Notes: generated by a model from the letters alone, not told the origin. A stretch of 64,000 nt of DNA from Nymphaea colorata (GCF_008831285.2 NC_045139.1:21682412-21746411), one strand, 5' to 3'. Counted from the first letter of the stretch, positions 34,490 to 48,312 are shown. Made by a program: numbers and translations.

Positions 34490-36480
34490 CTGTGACACCC
34501 CAACCCTTTTACACTCAATTTTTTATCGTTAAAAATGTAAAACGTCGATGTGTGACGATACAACAATTAAAAAGGAGCTTTGCACATCAAAATGACAATG
34601 AGGCAAACATTTCATTATGTAGCAAATTTAATTCATACAAATCACTTCATATTTTTCAATGCTACACGTGACAAAAAATACCACAACACTACAACATTGA
34701 TGTCTAACAAAAAAAAAGACATCAATGAGACCAAAACGTGACGCGCCAACATGACAATAGACTCAAAATCTCCATAGTAGAATGTGAGCGGAGCCATCTG
34801 ATCAACCTGCTACCTTAGGTTCGTCAAAACCTGAAAAAAAAAAACAATGGAAGGCTTAGCCTTCACAATATGGCAACAAACCAAATGAGACACCATGGCT
34901 CAAATACAGGATATAACATATATAGAAACAGAAACATTACGCTGTCATGATAAGCATATGCAATCATAAGACTTGTCATGGGTGCCCCTCACATATTCCA
35001 CTATCCACACATCATATTCAATTTAAGCACATTCACTTCATTCACATTTGTTTCATTTATATTCATTTTATTTACATATGATTCAGTGAATTGACAACTA
35101 TTGTGGGTGCAAATGCAGGTGTGTGCATACCACGGGTGAACTACAGTCGGGAGACAACTTCGTGGTGGCCTGAAATGATACAGACTCATTCATATTGCAG
35201 TGGTAGAACAATAATCAATGGATGTGTGAATTCCAGGGAGAGTTGGTCAGCCTTCCCTAAGATACTCAGGTTGGTAAGGCGGGAGTACAATAATATCTTG
35301 GAGTCTTGCACCACCTTTGCTCCGAGCAGGAGAGACTAATGGTGGGGGCAGGATATATTCCGAACATATTACCATAACCCACTGGCCTCTTATCAATTAT
35401 TCTTTCTTAATTTATCATTATGAGGACATATTCACAATAAGGCTGGGTAGCACACAAGGTTGGTTCACTTCACAAGTGCACAAATGCCTCAAAATGTTTT
35501 CAAACAAGGGTTACCCATAAAGTATGATAGCTAGCTGTCATACTTTATGGGTACTTCTACCCTTCAAATTTATTCAATTGTAGAACTGCCCAACGACAAT
35601 GCAAATGAAAAGTTCATAGCATTCTCATCAATTAAACATAACAATTATATCATACAAAAACATAGCCGAACCACAGAGAGTAGTCTCGATCCGTAATTGG
35701 CTTGTAGTCGTCTTATGCGAATATCATGTTAGAATGCTTACTAATGCATAATCAGGGTCGAGGAGATACTCGACTTGATACCCTGCCTAATCTATCATAA
35801 ACAATTATAATTTCTATCACGCACATGTCATCACGTAATCATTTAAAAGGGATCAATCACATACATACATTCAAGTGAAAATAAACACATTATATATCAT
35901 ATCATTTAACAAAACACAATCATAGGATCCAACAATCTTGAAAAGCACACACTCTACATTTGGCCCAGACAGGGATTTACCTAGAATGCCATTGTACCTA
36001 TCGTGCGTCACCACAAACACCCAAAATCGCCTCAAGCTTCGAATTCTTATCGCTCAAGGTCTACTCGACGTGCTCGGTGCACCTGCAAAAATTCAAAACA
36101 TAAAGTTTTTCATTTATTTTGCTCTAAAATCTATTTAGGTGAAAAATAGAACTAGTGGGGAGAGAGAGACATAGGGTGAGATCTATGATCCGTCACCGGT
36201 TTGGTTTTGCGCGAATAGAGAAAGTTGAAGAAAATAGAGAGAAGAAAAATACAAAATATCAAAAAAGTAAACATTGAACCCACCTGCAAATGTTTTGGGT
36301 TAGAAGAGAGACCAGCCAAGAGGAGAGAGAAGAGCCGAGAGGAGAGAGAAGTGAAAGGAGGAAATGAAAAAAGAAAAAGCTTGAATCCTAAGGTTAGAAT
36401 GAAAATTTTCATTCCACCCCACCCTTTTACATATACTTTTAAAATAGTCAGACATCCTTTAATAAACATTTCCTATATGC
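34490..36480. mobile_element. LTR-like retrotransposon sequence (solo LTR or fragment)
   Basis: It begins TGTGACACCCCAACCC, a form typical of the start of long gypsy LTRs in plants. It has no coding region and contains tracts typical of long LTRs. The right end and a target duplication could not be defined, so the extent is approximate. It includes the palindrome at 35512-35553 and purine-rich DNA at 36300-36360. Confidence 0.4.
35512..35553. repeat. 42-bp near-perfect palindrome
   Basis: The left arm TACCCATAAAGTATGATAGC continues into the centre CTAG and its mirror arm, with a single T:G mismatch in 21-bp arms. On either DNA strand or in RNA it would form a long hairpin with no loop. Confidence 0.9.
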
Positions 36481-37001
36481 CTAAATAATTTTAAGAAAAT
36501 TTCAAAACACCATTCATTTCCACGATTCTAGGAAATAAGTTTCTGTAAACTTCATTCTATTTCTACATTTCCAAGGCATCAAACTGGCCTAAGGAATTAA
36601 AATTCTAGATCCAGGTGCAATGGTCATATTTTCAATCCCTAATTTCATTAAACTGGAATGGATTTCAAACGGACTAGAAACCCATAATTAAAGTTATGGA
36701 TCCATATGTAGTGATTAGATTTTCAATCTCTAGTTGAATTAAATTAGAGTGAATTTCAAATATCTGAATTTTGTTTCCAAACCTATAAGAAATCTCTAGG
36801 CAAGCAAATCTGCCCATAAGGTGAAGGCTGTATCCTCAATTGGGTCCTGACGGCCTCCTATCAGATATTACTTGCCCTAGTCCGATCCGGTAATATAAAC
36901 TTTGTGGGATCGGATGTTATTTATTAAAGCATATACCTAAGTTTGGATATTTGTTTGAATCTCATATAATATATATTACATATAATGTTTACAATTTTTT
37001 G

Positions 37002-37062
<61 letters not shown>

Positions 37063-37165
37063 TATATTATAAATAAATTAATAATTTTAATAAATACCGT
37101 CGCCGCACCGCAATTTTTGAGATGTGCCGTACTCGCACCCGCACCTCGCACCTTGGTGACATAGC
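36481..37165. other. Intergenic DNA with a long (TA)n microsatellite
   Basis: There is a (TA)n tract at about 37003-37060. Positions about 36860-36930 have GATCCGGTAATATAAAC/GATCGGATG words like those near 2460. No gene. Confidence 0.5.
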
Positions 37166-39400
37166 TAAAAATGGAGAATTCAATGCAACAAGTTAAAGGA
37201 GCCCATTTCTGAAACACAGACTTTGTCACTCATCAGGAAAAATCTCACCCATCTCTTGAAAAGTCTCATACACAATAGTCCAATCAAGACCTTTGCCGAA
37301 TTGATTAAACAAGTAGATTTAATAGAGGAAGGAATTGAAGAAGACGGTTTTGATGGAATCATTGCTCCTAAGTACAAAGAAAACGGTAAGAAGGATGGGA
37401 GTACACAGTTTCCCACATACTTCATAGCTAATGCCGACATTCGAAAGGACAATGGCAATAGTTATAAGTATGACAAAGAAGCCAACCACAAAAAGAACAC
37501 ACAATTGTCCAAGAAAAATGAAGAAGGGAAGAACAAACACCAGGCATGAGTTATGATAGGAAGTTCACTCCTCGCAGTCAATCTCACGAGAAGATCCTAG
37601 AGTATCTACTTGCCAAAGCAACTATTGTTTTGCCAAAAATGTCAGAGCCTCTGAAAATGATGAGAGATAATAAAAAAAAACTATACAAGTTTCATCATGC
37701 CCCTAGTCATGACACTGAGGATTGTTTTGTCCTCATAAACATTATCTAAGATTTCATCAATAAGGACCTCAAGGTTAATGATGATAGCATCCTTGAGGTA
37801 TTAATGAATCCATTTCCTGATCACGGGAAGACAAGAATAGCCACGATCACCATAGACACTCCACTCTCATATCATCCGTAGGAGCACAATTGACCTTGTG
37901 ATGGAAGCAATTCACATAAAATCATGATGACAAATCAAGGTAAGAAACCTCTAGATTTTATTACTATGATGAACAACAAGACAGAAAGTTCATGAAAAAA
38001 ACCTACCATAATTCCAAAAACTTTTATCTTGTGAGGCGGTGATGATGAATCATCAAATGACTCATCGAACGATGATGCATGCCACTTGGATGATGTCTTT
38101 CCCTTGGAAGCACGAATGATTGAAGAAGACTGGATTCAAGCCTCTAAGGACCAGTCAATTACCTTTTCAAAAAAGGACATCTGGAAATGGGGATATTATT
38201 ATGACCATGCTCTTTACATTGTCGTCCAAGTTAATAAGATGATTGTGCCACATGTATTGATTGATGGAGGAAGTTGTTTAAATACTTTTCCTGATCTGAT
38301 GGCCAAAGTTTTGGGATTTTATGAAGACAAGTATCGCCCTGATGATACTAAGATCTACGGATATGATGGCTAAAGCATGAATAGCAAAGATACCCTCAAC
38401 ATGGACGTGATCATTGAACGTACCAGTCATTGTATTACATTCCATGTGGTGGATATACCTCCATCATATAACTTGCTTTTGAGATGACCTTGGATCCACG
38501 AAGTACAAGGAATCTTATCTACTCTTCTTCAATACCTCAAATGGAATTTTAGAATTTTGGTCCAAACATTGATTTATTGGTTGATAATACTACAAGTTAT
38601 GCCATGTTCTTTCTTATGGATAGATATTCGGGATATAACCAAATAAAATTAGCAGTCAAGGATCAGCCAAAGACCATTTTTACCACCCCTTTGAGAACTT
38701 TCTATTACACAGTGATGTCATTTGGGTTAAATGAATGCTGGAGCAACTTATCAAAGAGCTATGACTGCTATCTTTCATGACCAGATACACAAACTTATGG
38801 ATGCATATATCGATGACATATTAATTAAGTCTAAGGCAAGAGAAGATCACATTGAAACTTTCGCATAGGTGTTTGAGAGACTCTTACAGTACAAGCTTCG
38901 TTTGAATCCTCAAATATGCATGTTTGGGGTTGAATCAAGTAAATTTTTGGGTTTCATGGTTAGTAAGAAAGGGATCAAGATAGATCTTACCAAAGCTAAG
39001 CAATCATCGATATGCCACTACCGACCAATATCAAGGAACTGCGAAGTTTGCAAGGGCGAATCCAATCCATCAGATGATTCATTTCTAGTATAGCAATGAG
39101 GCAATGAGATGTGAACCATTCAACCAACTGCTGAGAAAAGGCGTCAAGAGAAAAGGCGTCAAGTTTGAATGAGGTTTTGAGTGCCAACAGTCATTTGAAA
39201 AGATCAAAAAATACCTCCTAAATCCATCAATTCTAAAACCCTCAGTGTTGGGAAGACCATTGCTGCTTTACATTACAGTGAATGAGTCAGCATGTGGTGA
39301 CTTTTGGCACAATATGAGAAAGGAAGTCACATCGAGTATGCAATTTATTACATTAGCAAGACTTTTGACTAGTATGAAAAGAAGTACTCTCCATGGTTTG
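37166..39400 (+). mobile_element. Decayed Ty3/gypsy element: gag, protease, RT and RNase H relics
   Basis: The + strand order is gag (37223-37549), a CCHC-less gag end (APSHDTEDCFVLINI at about 37690), protease (HVLIDGGSCLNTFPD at about 38250), RT (FFLMDRYSGYNQIKLAV at about 38607; MDAYIDDILIKSKA at about 38800; RLNPQICMFGV at about 38900) and RNase H start (CQQSFEKIKKYLLNPSIL at about 39185). Stops and frameshifts are many. The integrase that should follow is instead on the - strand at 39645-40420. Confidence 0.85.
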
Positions 39401-39500
39401 GCCCCTTACCTGAGTGGGTTGCTTTGTATTGCAGGTTTACCCCTTGCCTGCATGGGTTGCCTTACATTGTAGGTTTACCCCCTTACCTGCATGGGTTGCT
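39400..39500. repeat. Short tandem repeat of a ~42-bp unit
   Basis: CCTGCATGGGTTGC with neighbouring CAGGTTTACCCC/TAGGTTTACCCC recurs three times, diverged. It lies exactly at the junction where the gypsy element changes strand. Confidence 0.7.
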
Positions 39501-39644
39501 CTCAAGTTTTGATCGATAATAAAATAAAAAAATGTCCCAGTGTAATAATTATGTTTTACGATTGGGAATAATCCAAAATAAATAGTAGATTGAATGTGAA
39601 AAACACAAATATTTGTCAATGATTGGAAAGTGAATGCAAGAGAA

Positions 39645-40520
39645 CTAGGTGTATAGTTTCTTGAGGTGAAGAGCATTAACAAGATCATCAAGTTCTACCC
39701 CATCAACATTCAATTGGTATGAATTACGGGGTAAGGCCACCCTTTGGTGATAGGTTTCAATGTGCTCCACCACCTTTAGCCTCTTTTTATCTAGCAAATC
39801 AAGCTGCATTAGACTCTTCTGCTGATATTGATTTAGAGGTAGCTCTATGAGAGAAGCAAACTTCAAAGCGGGTTTTAGTACATGTAATGGTAGAACCACT
39901 TCCGTTCCATAGACTAGCTCCGCTGGAGTAGCATTTGTTGGAGTTCTCATAGTGGTGCGTATGTCCATAGAGCATTACACATCTTTTTGAGTCAATTTCT
40001 TCAAGTTTCTATTGTTCGCTCCAAGATGCAGATTAGGATCTTATTGGTGGCCTCTGCTTGCCCATTACCTTGGAAGTAAATGATGCATGATACAGTATTT
40101 ACTGCATAACTGCCTCATCTTTTCATTTTTGAAATGAGTCTCATTATCAGATACTGTATCATGAGAGACTCCAAATTTGCAAAGAAGTTTTTTGTGAATG
40201 AAAGACACTACGTGATGTCTTTCTATTGTTCCGAGTGTGACGACTTCTATCCACTTGGTAAAATAGTTCGTAGCAGCAAGAAAATACTTATGGCCATTAG
40301 AAGCTTCCGAGGATATTGGTCTGACTACGTCGAATGCCCACATTAAAAACAACCAAGGAGATGTTACAAAATGCAAGTGAAAGGTTGGTGCATGGATATT
40401 GGAGCATGCAGTTGACATTCTTTACATTTTTTGATGAATTAGTAAGAATCTTTTTGCATAGTAGGCTATAAGTGAGGGTTTGGTAACCAACATGGTCCCC
40501 GCAGTCTCCTCGATGTGACA
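39645..40520 (-). mobile_element. Inverted Ty3/gypsy integrase segment
   Basis: On the - strand, 40418-40065 encodes the integrase core start (FDVVRPISSEASNGHKYF, TNYFTKWIEVVTLG). Positions 39968-39645 encode the region downstream of it (TPAELVYGTEVVLPL). The sequence type fits the gag-RT part at 37166-39400, so the two probably came from one element or one family, separated by an inversion or by two insertions. Confidence 0.8.
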
Positions 40521-40639
40521 CTTTGATGACTTCTTTTGCCTCACCTTCATCAAGATACCGAGACTATTCAATACTAAATCCATGACTTAGCTTAGTCTCT
40601 TGCATGAGCCCAAGTTCCTCTCTGGCCTACATAAAAATT

Positions 40640-40995
40640 GAAGTCGGATATTTTAAGTCATTTCTTGATTTTTGATCTTATGAAGACACATACATATATA
40701 CATGTTACATATGTATATGTGCACATGATGATGTTTTTTATCATTTCCTCTCTATGTTTCCACATTTTATTTTTCAAATTTTTATATACACATGAATGCT
40801 TTTATATATCTGTTCTATTTTATCTCTCTAGAATCTTTTTTTTTTCTTTAAGTTAAATGTCTTCTTCTACAAATTTCTTATATATATTTCTCTATTTCTT
40901 TTCCTCTAAAATTTCTCTTTCTCTTCAAATCAATATCCTTTTTTTATAAACTTTCATATATGTGTATGTGTGATAGTATGTACACGTATATGTGC

Positions 40996-41045
<50 letters not shown>

Positions 41046-42340
41046 TAAGAACTTCTTTTTTCTCTCTATTTAATTTAATACTTCATTTTCAAACGCTTTC
41101 ACATACATACGTGTATATATATGTATATATATGTACGTATATACATATAAAATACATATAAAGATACGTATCTCCCCCTCTTTTAAAATCTTTCATTTAG
41201 TGATCTTTAAATCGTATTCTCTCCTTCTTTATGGGAGTATTTCGTCTTTCTATTCTTTTAGATATTTTTCTCCAAAGATCAAAGGATTTAACTTACTATT
41301 TGTCAACTTCATCAAGACAAAAAATCAAGTAATGACCCAATATTAGAATCATACTTGATGGTCTACAACTTCATTCCATTTTCAAAAACTTTTCTCTTTT
41401 CATAACAATATTTATGACAATCTTATAAATAAAAATGAGAAACTTAGATGTATGTGATGGTAGGAATGCTCCTAAATGAATATTATGGTAGGAATGAATT
41501 ATTTCCCTTTAATCTGGTAGGATCAATGCATTCATGCATTCACACTCACTTAACATCATTTATGATCACAAGCACCTCTCCAAAAGAACCTAATCCAGAT
41601 GAGATGGAGCTCTAACTATGTAGTAATGGAATTAGAGCAAAACCTCAAAGCTACTTAAAATCTTAAGAGAACACTAAATTCACTTCAAAAAGAATTTCTC
41701 AAGCTTTCCAAATAATATTTGTAAAGATTTCTCAACTCAAGATTTTCTCAAATCAAAACATTTTATACTCAAGTGATTTTTCAAAAAGTTTTTTAAAAAT
41801 TTGAAACATCAAATCTTCAACTTTTTCTTAAATACAACACCACATTTAGAATGAAAAAGATGTTTAAGACAAAATGAAATGCATGAAGAATATGGATAGC
41901 CCTTGGATTTATTATCCCCAGTAAAGGCACCATGAACGGTCGATCCTCATAACCGACGGGCGAATCCCTTTCTCTTATTCCAAAATAAAACCTTATTTTT
42001 TGAAGCATTCCAAAAACCAAATATTTTTAGAGATTCGAACATTGGGTCTTTTGGGCTGCCCATCATGCCCAAAAATTGTTGTCTTAGAACCAGATAAGGT
42101 TCTTCGCGGCTGCCCATCATGCCCAACACACAAAAAGTGAAGAAGAACCTCTTCTGCCATGAAACCCAAAAATGGGTTTTCACCCCCCCCACCCACACCC
42201 CACCACAACAACCCCCCACCCCCCCCCTCCCCATCCTCCCCGGTGAGGTCATGGGTTCAAATCATATCTCTGCAACATATTTTTTCTTTGCATTTGTAAA
42301 AATTTATATCTATTTATCTTTAAGTCTGATTCTTTAACCT
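40640..42340. other. AT-rich and CT-rich intergenic DNA
   Basis: There is a (CT)n tract at about 40999-41040 and many TATATACATATG-type words from 40690 to 41160. Positions 42045-42235 contain two copies of GGCTGCCCATCATGCCC followed by a C-rich run, similar to 33862-33968, so this is a dispersed repeat. No gene was recognised. The open frames here are low-complexity. Confidence 0.5.
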
Positions 42341-42752
42341 TAATGAAGTCAAAACCTGCATGAAAACCTGGTTTCGTGCTCAGCAAACGTCCCCAAAATG
42401 ACATTGAGGAAGGGAAACATCATTTTGGGGATGAAACGACGTTTTGAGCATCTTCCCAAACATGCCCTCGGGGGTGTTTGGATGATAGCCCTCAAAACCT
42501 GGTGAAGAGCCTAGTTTCTATACCAGGTTTTAAAACACGGTTTTTTTATTTGGATGACAATAGAAAAAGTAGGATTTTACTTTTTAAACGTGGTTTTTGT
42601 TTGGATGACAAAAACCATGTTTTTGATGCAATCCCTAAAGTCAAGTTCAGTTTACTGTTGGAAACAATTAAATGACATTACACAAATAGACATGCTCAAA
42701 CTGATTCAAATTATTCACCAAAATCAATGAGTGCGTAATTAATCAGTGAAAC
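42341..42752. repeat. Dispersed repeat with CAAAACCTGG / GTTTGGATGA words
   Basis: Words such as AAAACCTGGTTT and GTGTTTGGATGATAG resemble the block at 57575-57722. Both are likely copies of the same short non-coding element; ends are not resolved. Confidence 0.45.
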
Positions 42753-42923
42753 TGTTAAATACTTCTAGGAGTCGGGTAGAGGCTTTCTGAAATATTAGAA
42801 AGTTGAAATGAGTCCACTTAATTGTTGTCTTATGTTTAGTGGACTAAATTTATAAATTTGGTAACGCATCCTAATCTCTCTTAATACGAGATTAGGATTA
42901 CATGAATGGAATCAAAAAGTTTC

Positions 42924-42998
<75 letters not shown>

Positions 42999-43029
42999 TC
43001 TCGCCCCTTTCTTCCTCCAATATTAAACA
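42753..43029 (+). repeat. 5' LTR of the copia element
   Basis: It starts TGTTAAATAC and ends TTAAACA. A (TC)n tract of about 75 bp (42926-43001) makes it longer than its 3' partner. Apart from that tract the two LTRs match closely with scattered substitutions, for example GTCGGGTAGAGG against GTCAAGCAGATG. Confidence 0.9.
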
Positions 43030-43781
43030 TGGTATCAAAGCAACGGACCTAGGGTTGTGTGATCTAGAGTTTCACACCGAGGGTGCCCTCCTTCTCTCAT
43101 TTCTCTTCTCTTTCTCCAAACTAGGGTTTCACACCTAGGGTTCTTGTTGTTTACAAAACAAGCAAGTTGATTGGTTGGTGGAAAGGGGCTAATCATGTTT
43201 AGCATGTAGAAACATGATTAGTACCCTTGTGTTGCTGTTGCAATCTTTAAGTTGTTGAAAGATGTTGCTGTCGTTAAGTTGCTGAAAGTTGTTGCAGTTG
43301 TTAAGCTGCTGCTGTTGAACCAGTTTGGGCCAGATCACGTCTCTGAAATGGTGGATCAGATCAGACCTTGCTGCAACATCAAATATAACTTAGGGGCTAC
43401 CATGGAAGATGTTTAGGGAAGAGAACGTCTGATCTGCTAGGGCAGTATGATCTGTTTAGTCATGTGGTGCCTAGTGGATTCCCACAGGCAAAGGTATGTC
43501 ATGTTGGTAGGTTTCAGTTTTTCCCTGCATTGTTGAAGTGAGACAGGTTTGAAATCGTATGGAGTAGGCAGGTTTTTGTTTTTTCTCTGCATCGTTGAAG
43601 CGAGACAGTTTTTTCTCTGCTGTCAAACCTGTGCTTGTTTGTTGCCTATTATCTACATCTGAAAGTGCTGCCTGCTATCTATGTCGGAAAATAGTTTGCT
43701 ATTTTTGTGTTTGTGTTCAACTTGTTGCACATCATTTGGTTGTGGTCTTCGTGTTATATTACAATTATTGTTTCCTATGGC

Positions 43782-44750
43782 TGACGGTAGTTGGTCAGAA
43801 GGGTCTAATGAATACAAGATGGCTGATAACTCCTTCTCCTATGGAACCATAATCAAACTTGATGGTTCAAATTATGAAATCTAGTCTAGGGTTTTTATGA
43901 TGTCTGTGGCTGGTCATTAGAAGAAATATATTCTTAAAGAAGATGAACCTTTTGAGAAAAAGGGAAAATATGCTACATGGGATGAAGACAATAACATTCT
44001 TATGTCATGGATCATGAACAATGTAGAATCTCGTATAGCTCCAACAATTGCATACTACAACAGAGCTAGAGATATGTGGTCTTTCTTGAAGAAGACATAT
44101 CCGCATGCCACTAATGTTATTAAAATTTTACAACTAAAAGAAGAGCTTTGTAACATATCGTAAGGAGATCAAGATCTGACACAATATTTTGCTACATTGA
44201 CTACTCCATATGAACAGTTAAAACCACTTTGTCCACCTTGCAAGCACTCTTATGCATCACATTTTGAAACCGGTATGGTAGTAAAGTTTCTTTCTGGGTT
44301 ATCTTTAGTGTATTGTGTGGCGAAATCTCAAATTCTCACAGGCAGTGACCTTCTAGACTCAGTTGATACTTATAATAGGTTGAGTCGTCTTGCAGTCACT
44401 CTTACTCAGTCTACTCATGACACACCAATCTCTGCACTTGTGATGTTAGGAGGATGTGGCCCTAGTTCTTTTGTTGGAACTAAGAGACATGGTGCAGGAC
44501 GCAGTAGATTTCAGTGTTCCTATTGCGGTAAACTAGGGCATTTAGATGACCGTTGTTGGGACAAGCATGCCCATCTCCATTCTGTAGGACATGGTGGAGG
44601 AAGAACGAATGCAGGAAAAGGGTCTTCTTCATCTACTGCAAATTTCTCGTACGCTACAGCTTCTATGGTTGAGTCTCCTACCTGTTCTTCTATACCTCCA
44701 TCATATTCTCTTAACTTATGCAAGGAAAAATATGATTTGGTTCTAGCTTA
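43782..44750 (+). pseudogene. Copia gag relic with a CCHC zinc knuckle
   Basis: The frame starting near 43819 (MADNSFSYGTIIKLDGSNYE) shows the gag N-terminus and has several stops. The continuous part 44197-44751 ends with CSYCGKLGHLDDRC, a CX2CX4HX4C knuckle that in gag binds RNA. A Ser/Thr-rich tail follows. Confidence 0.8.
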
Positions 44751-44779
44751 AAGGTCTACCCCTGCCTCGACCAGCACAG

Positions 44780-46020
44780 CTGCAATAGACTCAACTTTCT
44801 CTGTTGGTGCTGCTACCAGTGACCCAAGTATGATATGGATGATTGACTCAGGAGCATTCTAGGCATTGTTCTAATCAGCTACAAATGTTTTTATCATTTA
44901 CTAGGTTCACTATACCACAAGTTAGGTTAGCTGATGGAAAGTTGTCCCATATTATGGCCAGTGGTGATATCTATCTCACACCTTTTGGCACCATTACACA
45001 TGTGTTATATGCTCCTTGATTTCCTGTTAACTTGTTATCTGTTAATCAGTTGGATAGAGATTTACAGTGTAGAGTCATTTTTTATCCTGGTTCATGTTCT
45101 TTTCAGGACTTACAAACTGGGAAGATGATTGGTGGTGGCCATGAATGGGAGGGGCTCTATTTCCTTTCTGACTCTATAGATGTTGCTACATTCTCTTTCA
45201 CGTTGAAGCCTTCTCCTTTGCAGTGGCATCTCTGACTGGGTAATCCTTCTGTGTCCAAGCTTCGTCACATTTTTCTAGATATTCCTGCATCAGAGTTTTT
45301 CTTATGTGATGCATGCCAGTTAGTCAAGCATACACGTAGTAGTTTCCCTTCAAGTCAAAGTCCTTTTGATCTTTTGCATGTTGATGTTTGGGGTCCAAGT
45401 TGTGTTTTCTTTCATTCATATTTTTGGTATTACCTTGTTTTGGTTGATGATTTTTCTAAAGTCAGTTGGGTATTTTTGTTACAAGACAGGTTTGAAGTCA
45501 TCTATATTCTTCAAAAATTTGTCAATGAAATAAAAACTCAGTTTGGTGTTATTGTCAAAAATATTCACACTGATAATGCACTTGAATTTAAATCTTCAAT
45601 TTTATTTCAATTTTATGCTAATCATAGGATTCGACCATAATATACATGTCCCTACACATCCCAACAAATTGTGCTGCTGAACGCAAACATCAACAACTTC
45701 TAAATGTGGTCCGCACCCTCATGTTGCATACTCATATGTCTGACTACTTTTGGGGTGATGCTATTCTTACTGCATGCTATCTCTTCAACAGATTGCCCTC
45801 GTCTGTCATCCAAAAACACATTCTCATTCAAATACTATATCCAAATCGACCATTATTTCATATACCTCCCAAAGTTTTTTGGTGTACTTGCTTTGTACAC
45901 ATCTTGGGCCCAAACAAAAACAAACTTGCTGCTTGTTGCCCAAGCTATCAAATCTGTGTTTATTGGATATTCTACCAATCAAAGAGGCTATCAATGTTTT
46001 GATCCCCAAAACAAGAATGA
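44780..46020 (+). pseudogene. Copia protease and integrase relic
   Basis: Protease is marked by MIWMIDSGAF (active-site D-S-G) at about 44830. The integrase core is in 45251-45640 (FDLLHVDVWGP with the first Asp; HTDNALEFKS with the second) and continues at 45646-45800 in another frame (AAERKHQQLLNVVRTL, with the Glu). The chain is broken by stops and frameshifts. Confidence 0.8.
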
Positions 46021-46493
46021 GATTGTCAGTGTGGATGTTACATTCTTTGATTCTTGTCCTTATTTTTCCACTCCAAATACTGTTGTGACTGAGCTACGCA
46101 TGCCTATTCCTCTTCTGATTCCCCCAGTACCACTTGAGTCGATCCCTTCCTCTCAACCACTGTCATGTGACTATTTTTTTAATCCTCCAATAGTCTACAC
46201 TCGGCGTCAAGGTCCCTCTCCAAACAGCCCACCAAAGTATTCTCATGAGGTAAGTTCCAATGATAAGACTGACTTAGGAAGAAATGATGACTATTTTGCA
46301 GACGATCTATCTATTGTCAATCACAAGGGACAACAACAATGCACAAGGCATCTGATCTCTAACTCAATTTCTGTGGACCATTTGAGCACAAGTTTGGTAC
46401 AGTTTGATCGAGCTATGGCTAGTCACACTATTCCCAACCTCTCACCACCAAGCCCTGTTAAATTCACGATGGAAGCAAGCCATGTAGGAGGAA

Positions 46494-47940
46494 ATGGATG
46501 CTCTTCTTTCTAGGGAGACTTGGGACCTACTGGACCCACCGATGAATTGTGATGTTGTTGGCTCCAAATGGGTATTGACCATCAAATATCACTCTGATGG
46601 TTCTATAAAGTGCTTCAAAGCTCGTCTTGTTGCTAAAGGCTATACACAGATTTATGGGGTGGACTTCTTTGAGACGTTTTTGTTGGTGGCATGGTTAGGT
46701 ACTATTCACCTAATTATATCTCTTGCAATTCAGGAGGATTGACCTCTTTTTCAGCTTGATGTGAAAAGCATTTCTATAAGGTGATCTTTTTGAAACAATC
46801 TATATGCGACAACCACCTAGTTTCAATGACAGGGAGAGTGTTCCAATGTATGTAAACTCAAAAAGGTTATCCATGGGCTTAAACAAAGTCTCTGTGCATG
46901 GTTTCATAAGCTAAGTGAGGTTGTCTCTCGATGTGGATTTCAAAGATCCCAGCTTGATCACTCGTTGTTTATCAAGCGAGGGAGTTATGGTATAGTGATA
47001 TTGATTGTCTATGTTGATGATATAGTCCTCACTAGAGAAAGTATTCAAGAGATAGCTCAGACAAAGGAGTTTCTACAGAAACACTTTTTCACAAAAGATC
47101 TTGGTCAGCTTCGTTATTTCTTTGGTATTGAAGTGACTCGTAGTGATAAAGGAATGGTGATGTCTCAGAGGAAATATGTTCTTGATCTTCTGCAGGAAAC
47201 AAGGTTATTGGAAGCCAAACCTACTACACTTCCTATAAATCCTCGAATTCATATTCATGATGATGACTCAGAGGCTTTTGACTCTCGTTCTTACAGATCT
47301 TTGATAGGAAAACTTTTATACTTGACCATCACTCGACCTTACATTAGCTTTGTCATGAACAAGTTAAGTCAATTCATGAAAAAACCTGAAAAAAATCATT
47401 GGGAGGTTGCTCTAATGGTGGTAAAATAATTGAAATCAGCCCAAGGAAAGGGGTTATGGTTGAAAAAGGGAGAATGTGGACATAGAAGCATATAGTGACG
47501 TTCATTATGTAGAGTCCGTAGATGACATGAGATCTACTACAGGTTTTTACGTCGTTGTCAGTGGAATTCTTATTTCTTAGAGAAGTAAGAAACATAATGT
47601 GGTTGCTAGATCTAGTGTTGAGTCTAAATATAGGGCTATGGCCCAAACTATGGCGGAAATGTCTTAGGTAAAATCAGAGCTTTTAGAATTAGGGATTTTA
47701 GTGAAACTCTCAATGAAGATGTATTGTGATAATAGAGCATCAACCTACATTACAAATAACCATGTTTTCCATGAGAGGACGAAACACATTGAAGTGGATT
47801 GTTATTACATTTGTTGGTACAAGAAGGAGTCATTAGCACTATTCATGTCTCTTCTGAAGATCAAGCTGCTGATATGTTTACTAAGGCTCTCCCCATCAGC
47901 GATTTCTTGAGAGGATGTAACAAGCTGAGCATGATTGATA
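46494..47940 (+). pseudogene. Copia reverse transcriptase and RNase H relic
   Basis: RT similarity starts at 46494 (ETWDLLDPPMNCDVVGSKWV), continues through KARLVAKGYTQIYGVDFFET and the catalytic LIVYVDDIVLT near 46998, then YFFGIEV. RNase H follows from about 47430 ([42 protein letters not shown]). Stops near 47430, 47580 and 47668 and frameshifts show decay. Confidence 0.85.
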
Positions 47941-47942
47941 TC

Positions 47943-48269
47943 TAGGGTTGCACAATAAGTCGAGCCAACTCGGACTCGACTCGAACTCGCTCGGAAAAAC
48001 TCGACTCGAGCTCGACTCGTTTATAAACGAGTCAAGTTCAAGTTTAAACTTATACTCAAAACATTAAACGAGTTGAGTTCGAGTTGTAAGAACTCGACTC
48101 GTTTATGCTCGGCTCGGCTCGATTATTGAAAATCGTTTCACTTCATTATATGAACCGGTTCATCGAGCCACCAATTCACCGATTTAGGTTAAACAATTTT
48201 TGTTCTTTACGTTTTCATTTTTAACATTGTCATTTCTTCATTTTTAACATTGTCAGTTCGACTTCCCCC

Positions 48270-48312
<43 letters not shown>

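Noticed and set aside
40970-41161. Frame rich in Ser-Leu repeats
   Set aside because: It is a translation of a (CT)n microsatellite and flanking TATATG repeats, not a gene.
42902-43138. Ser-Leu repeat frame in the 5' copia LTR
   Set aside because: It is the translation of the (CT)n tract within the LTR.
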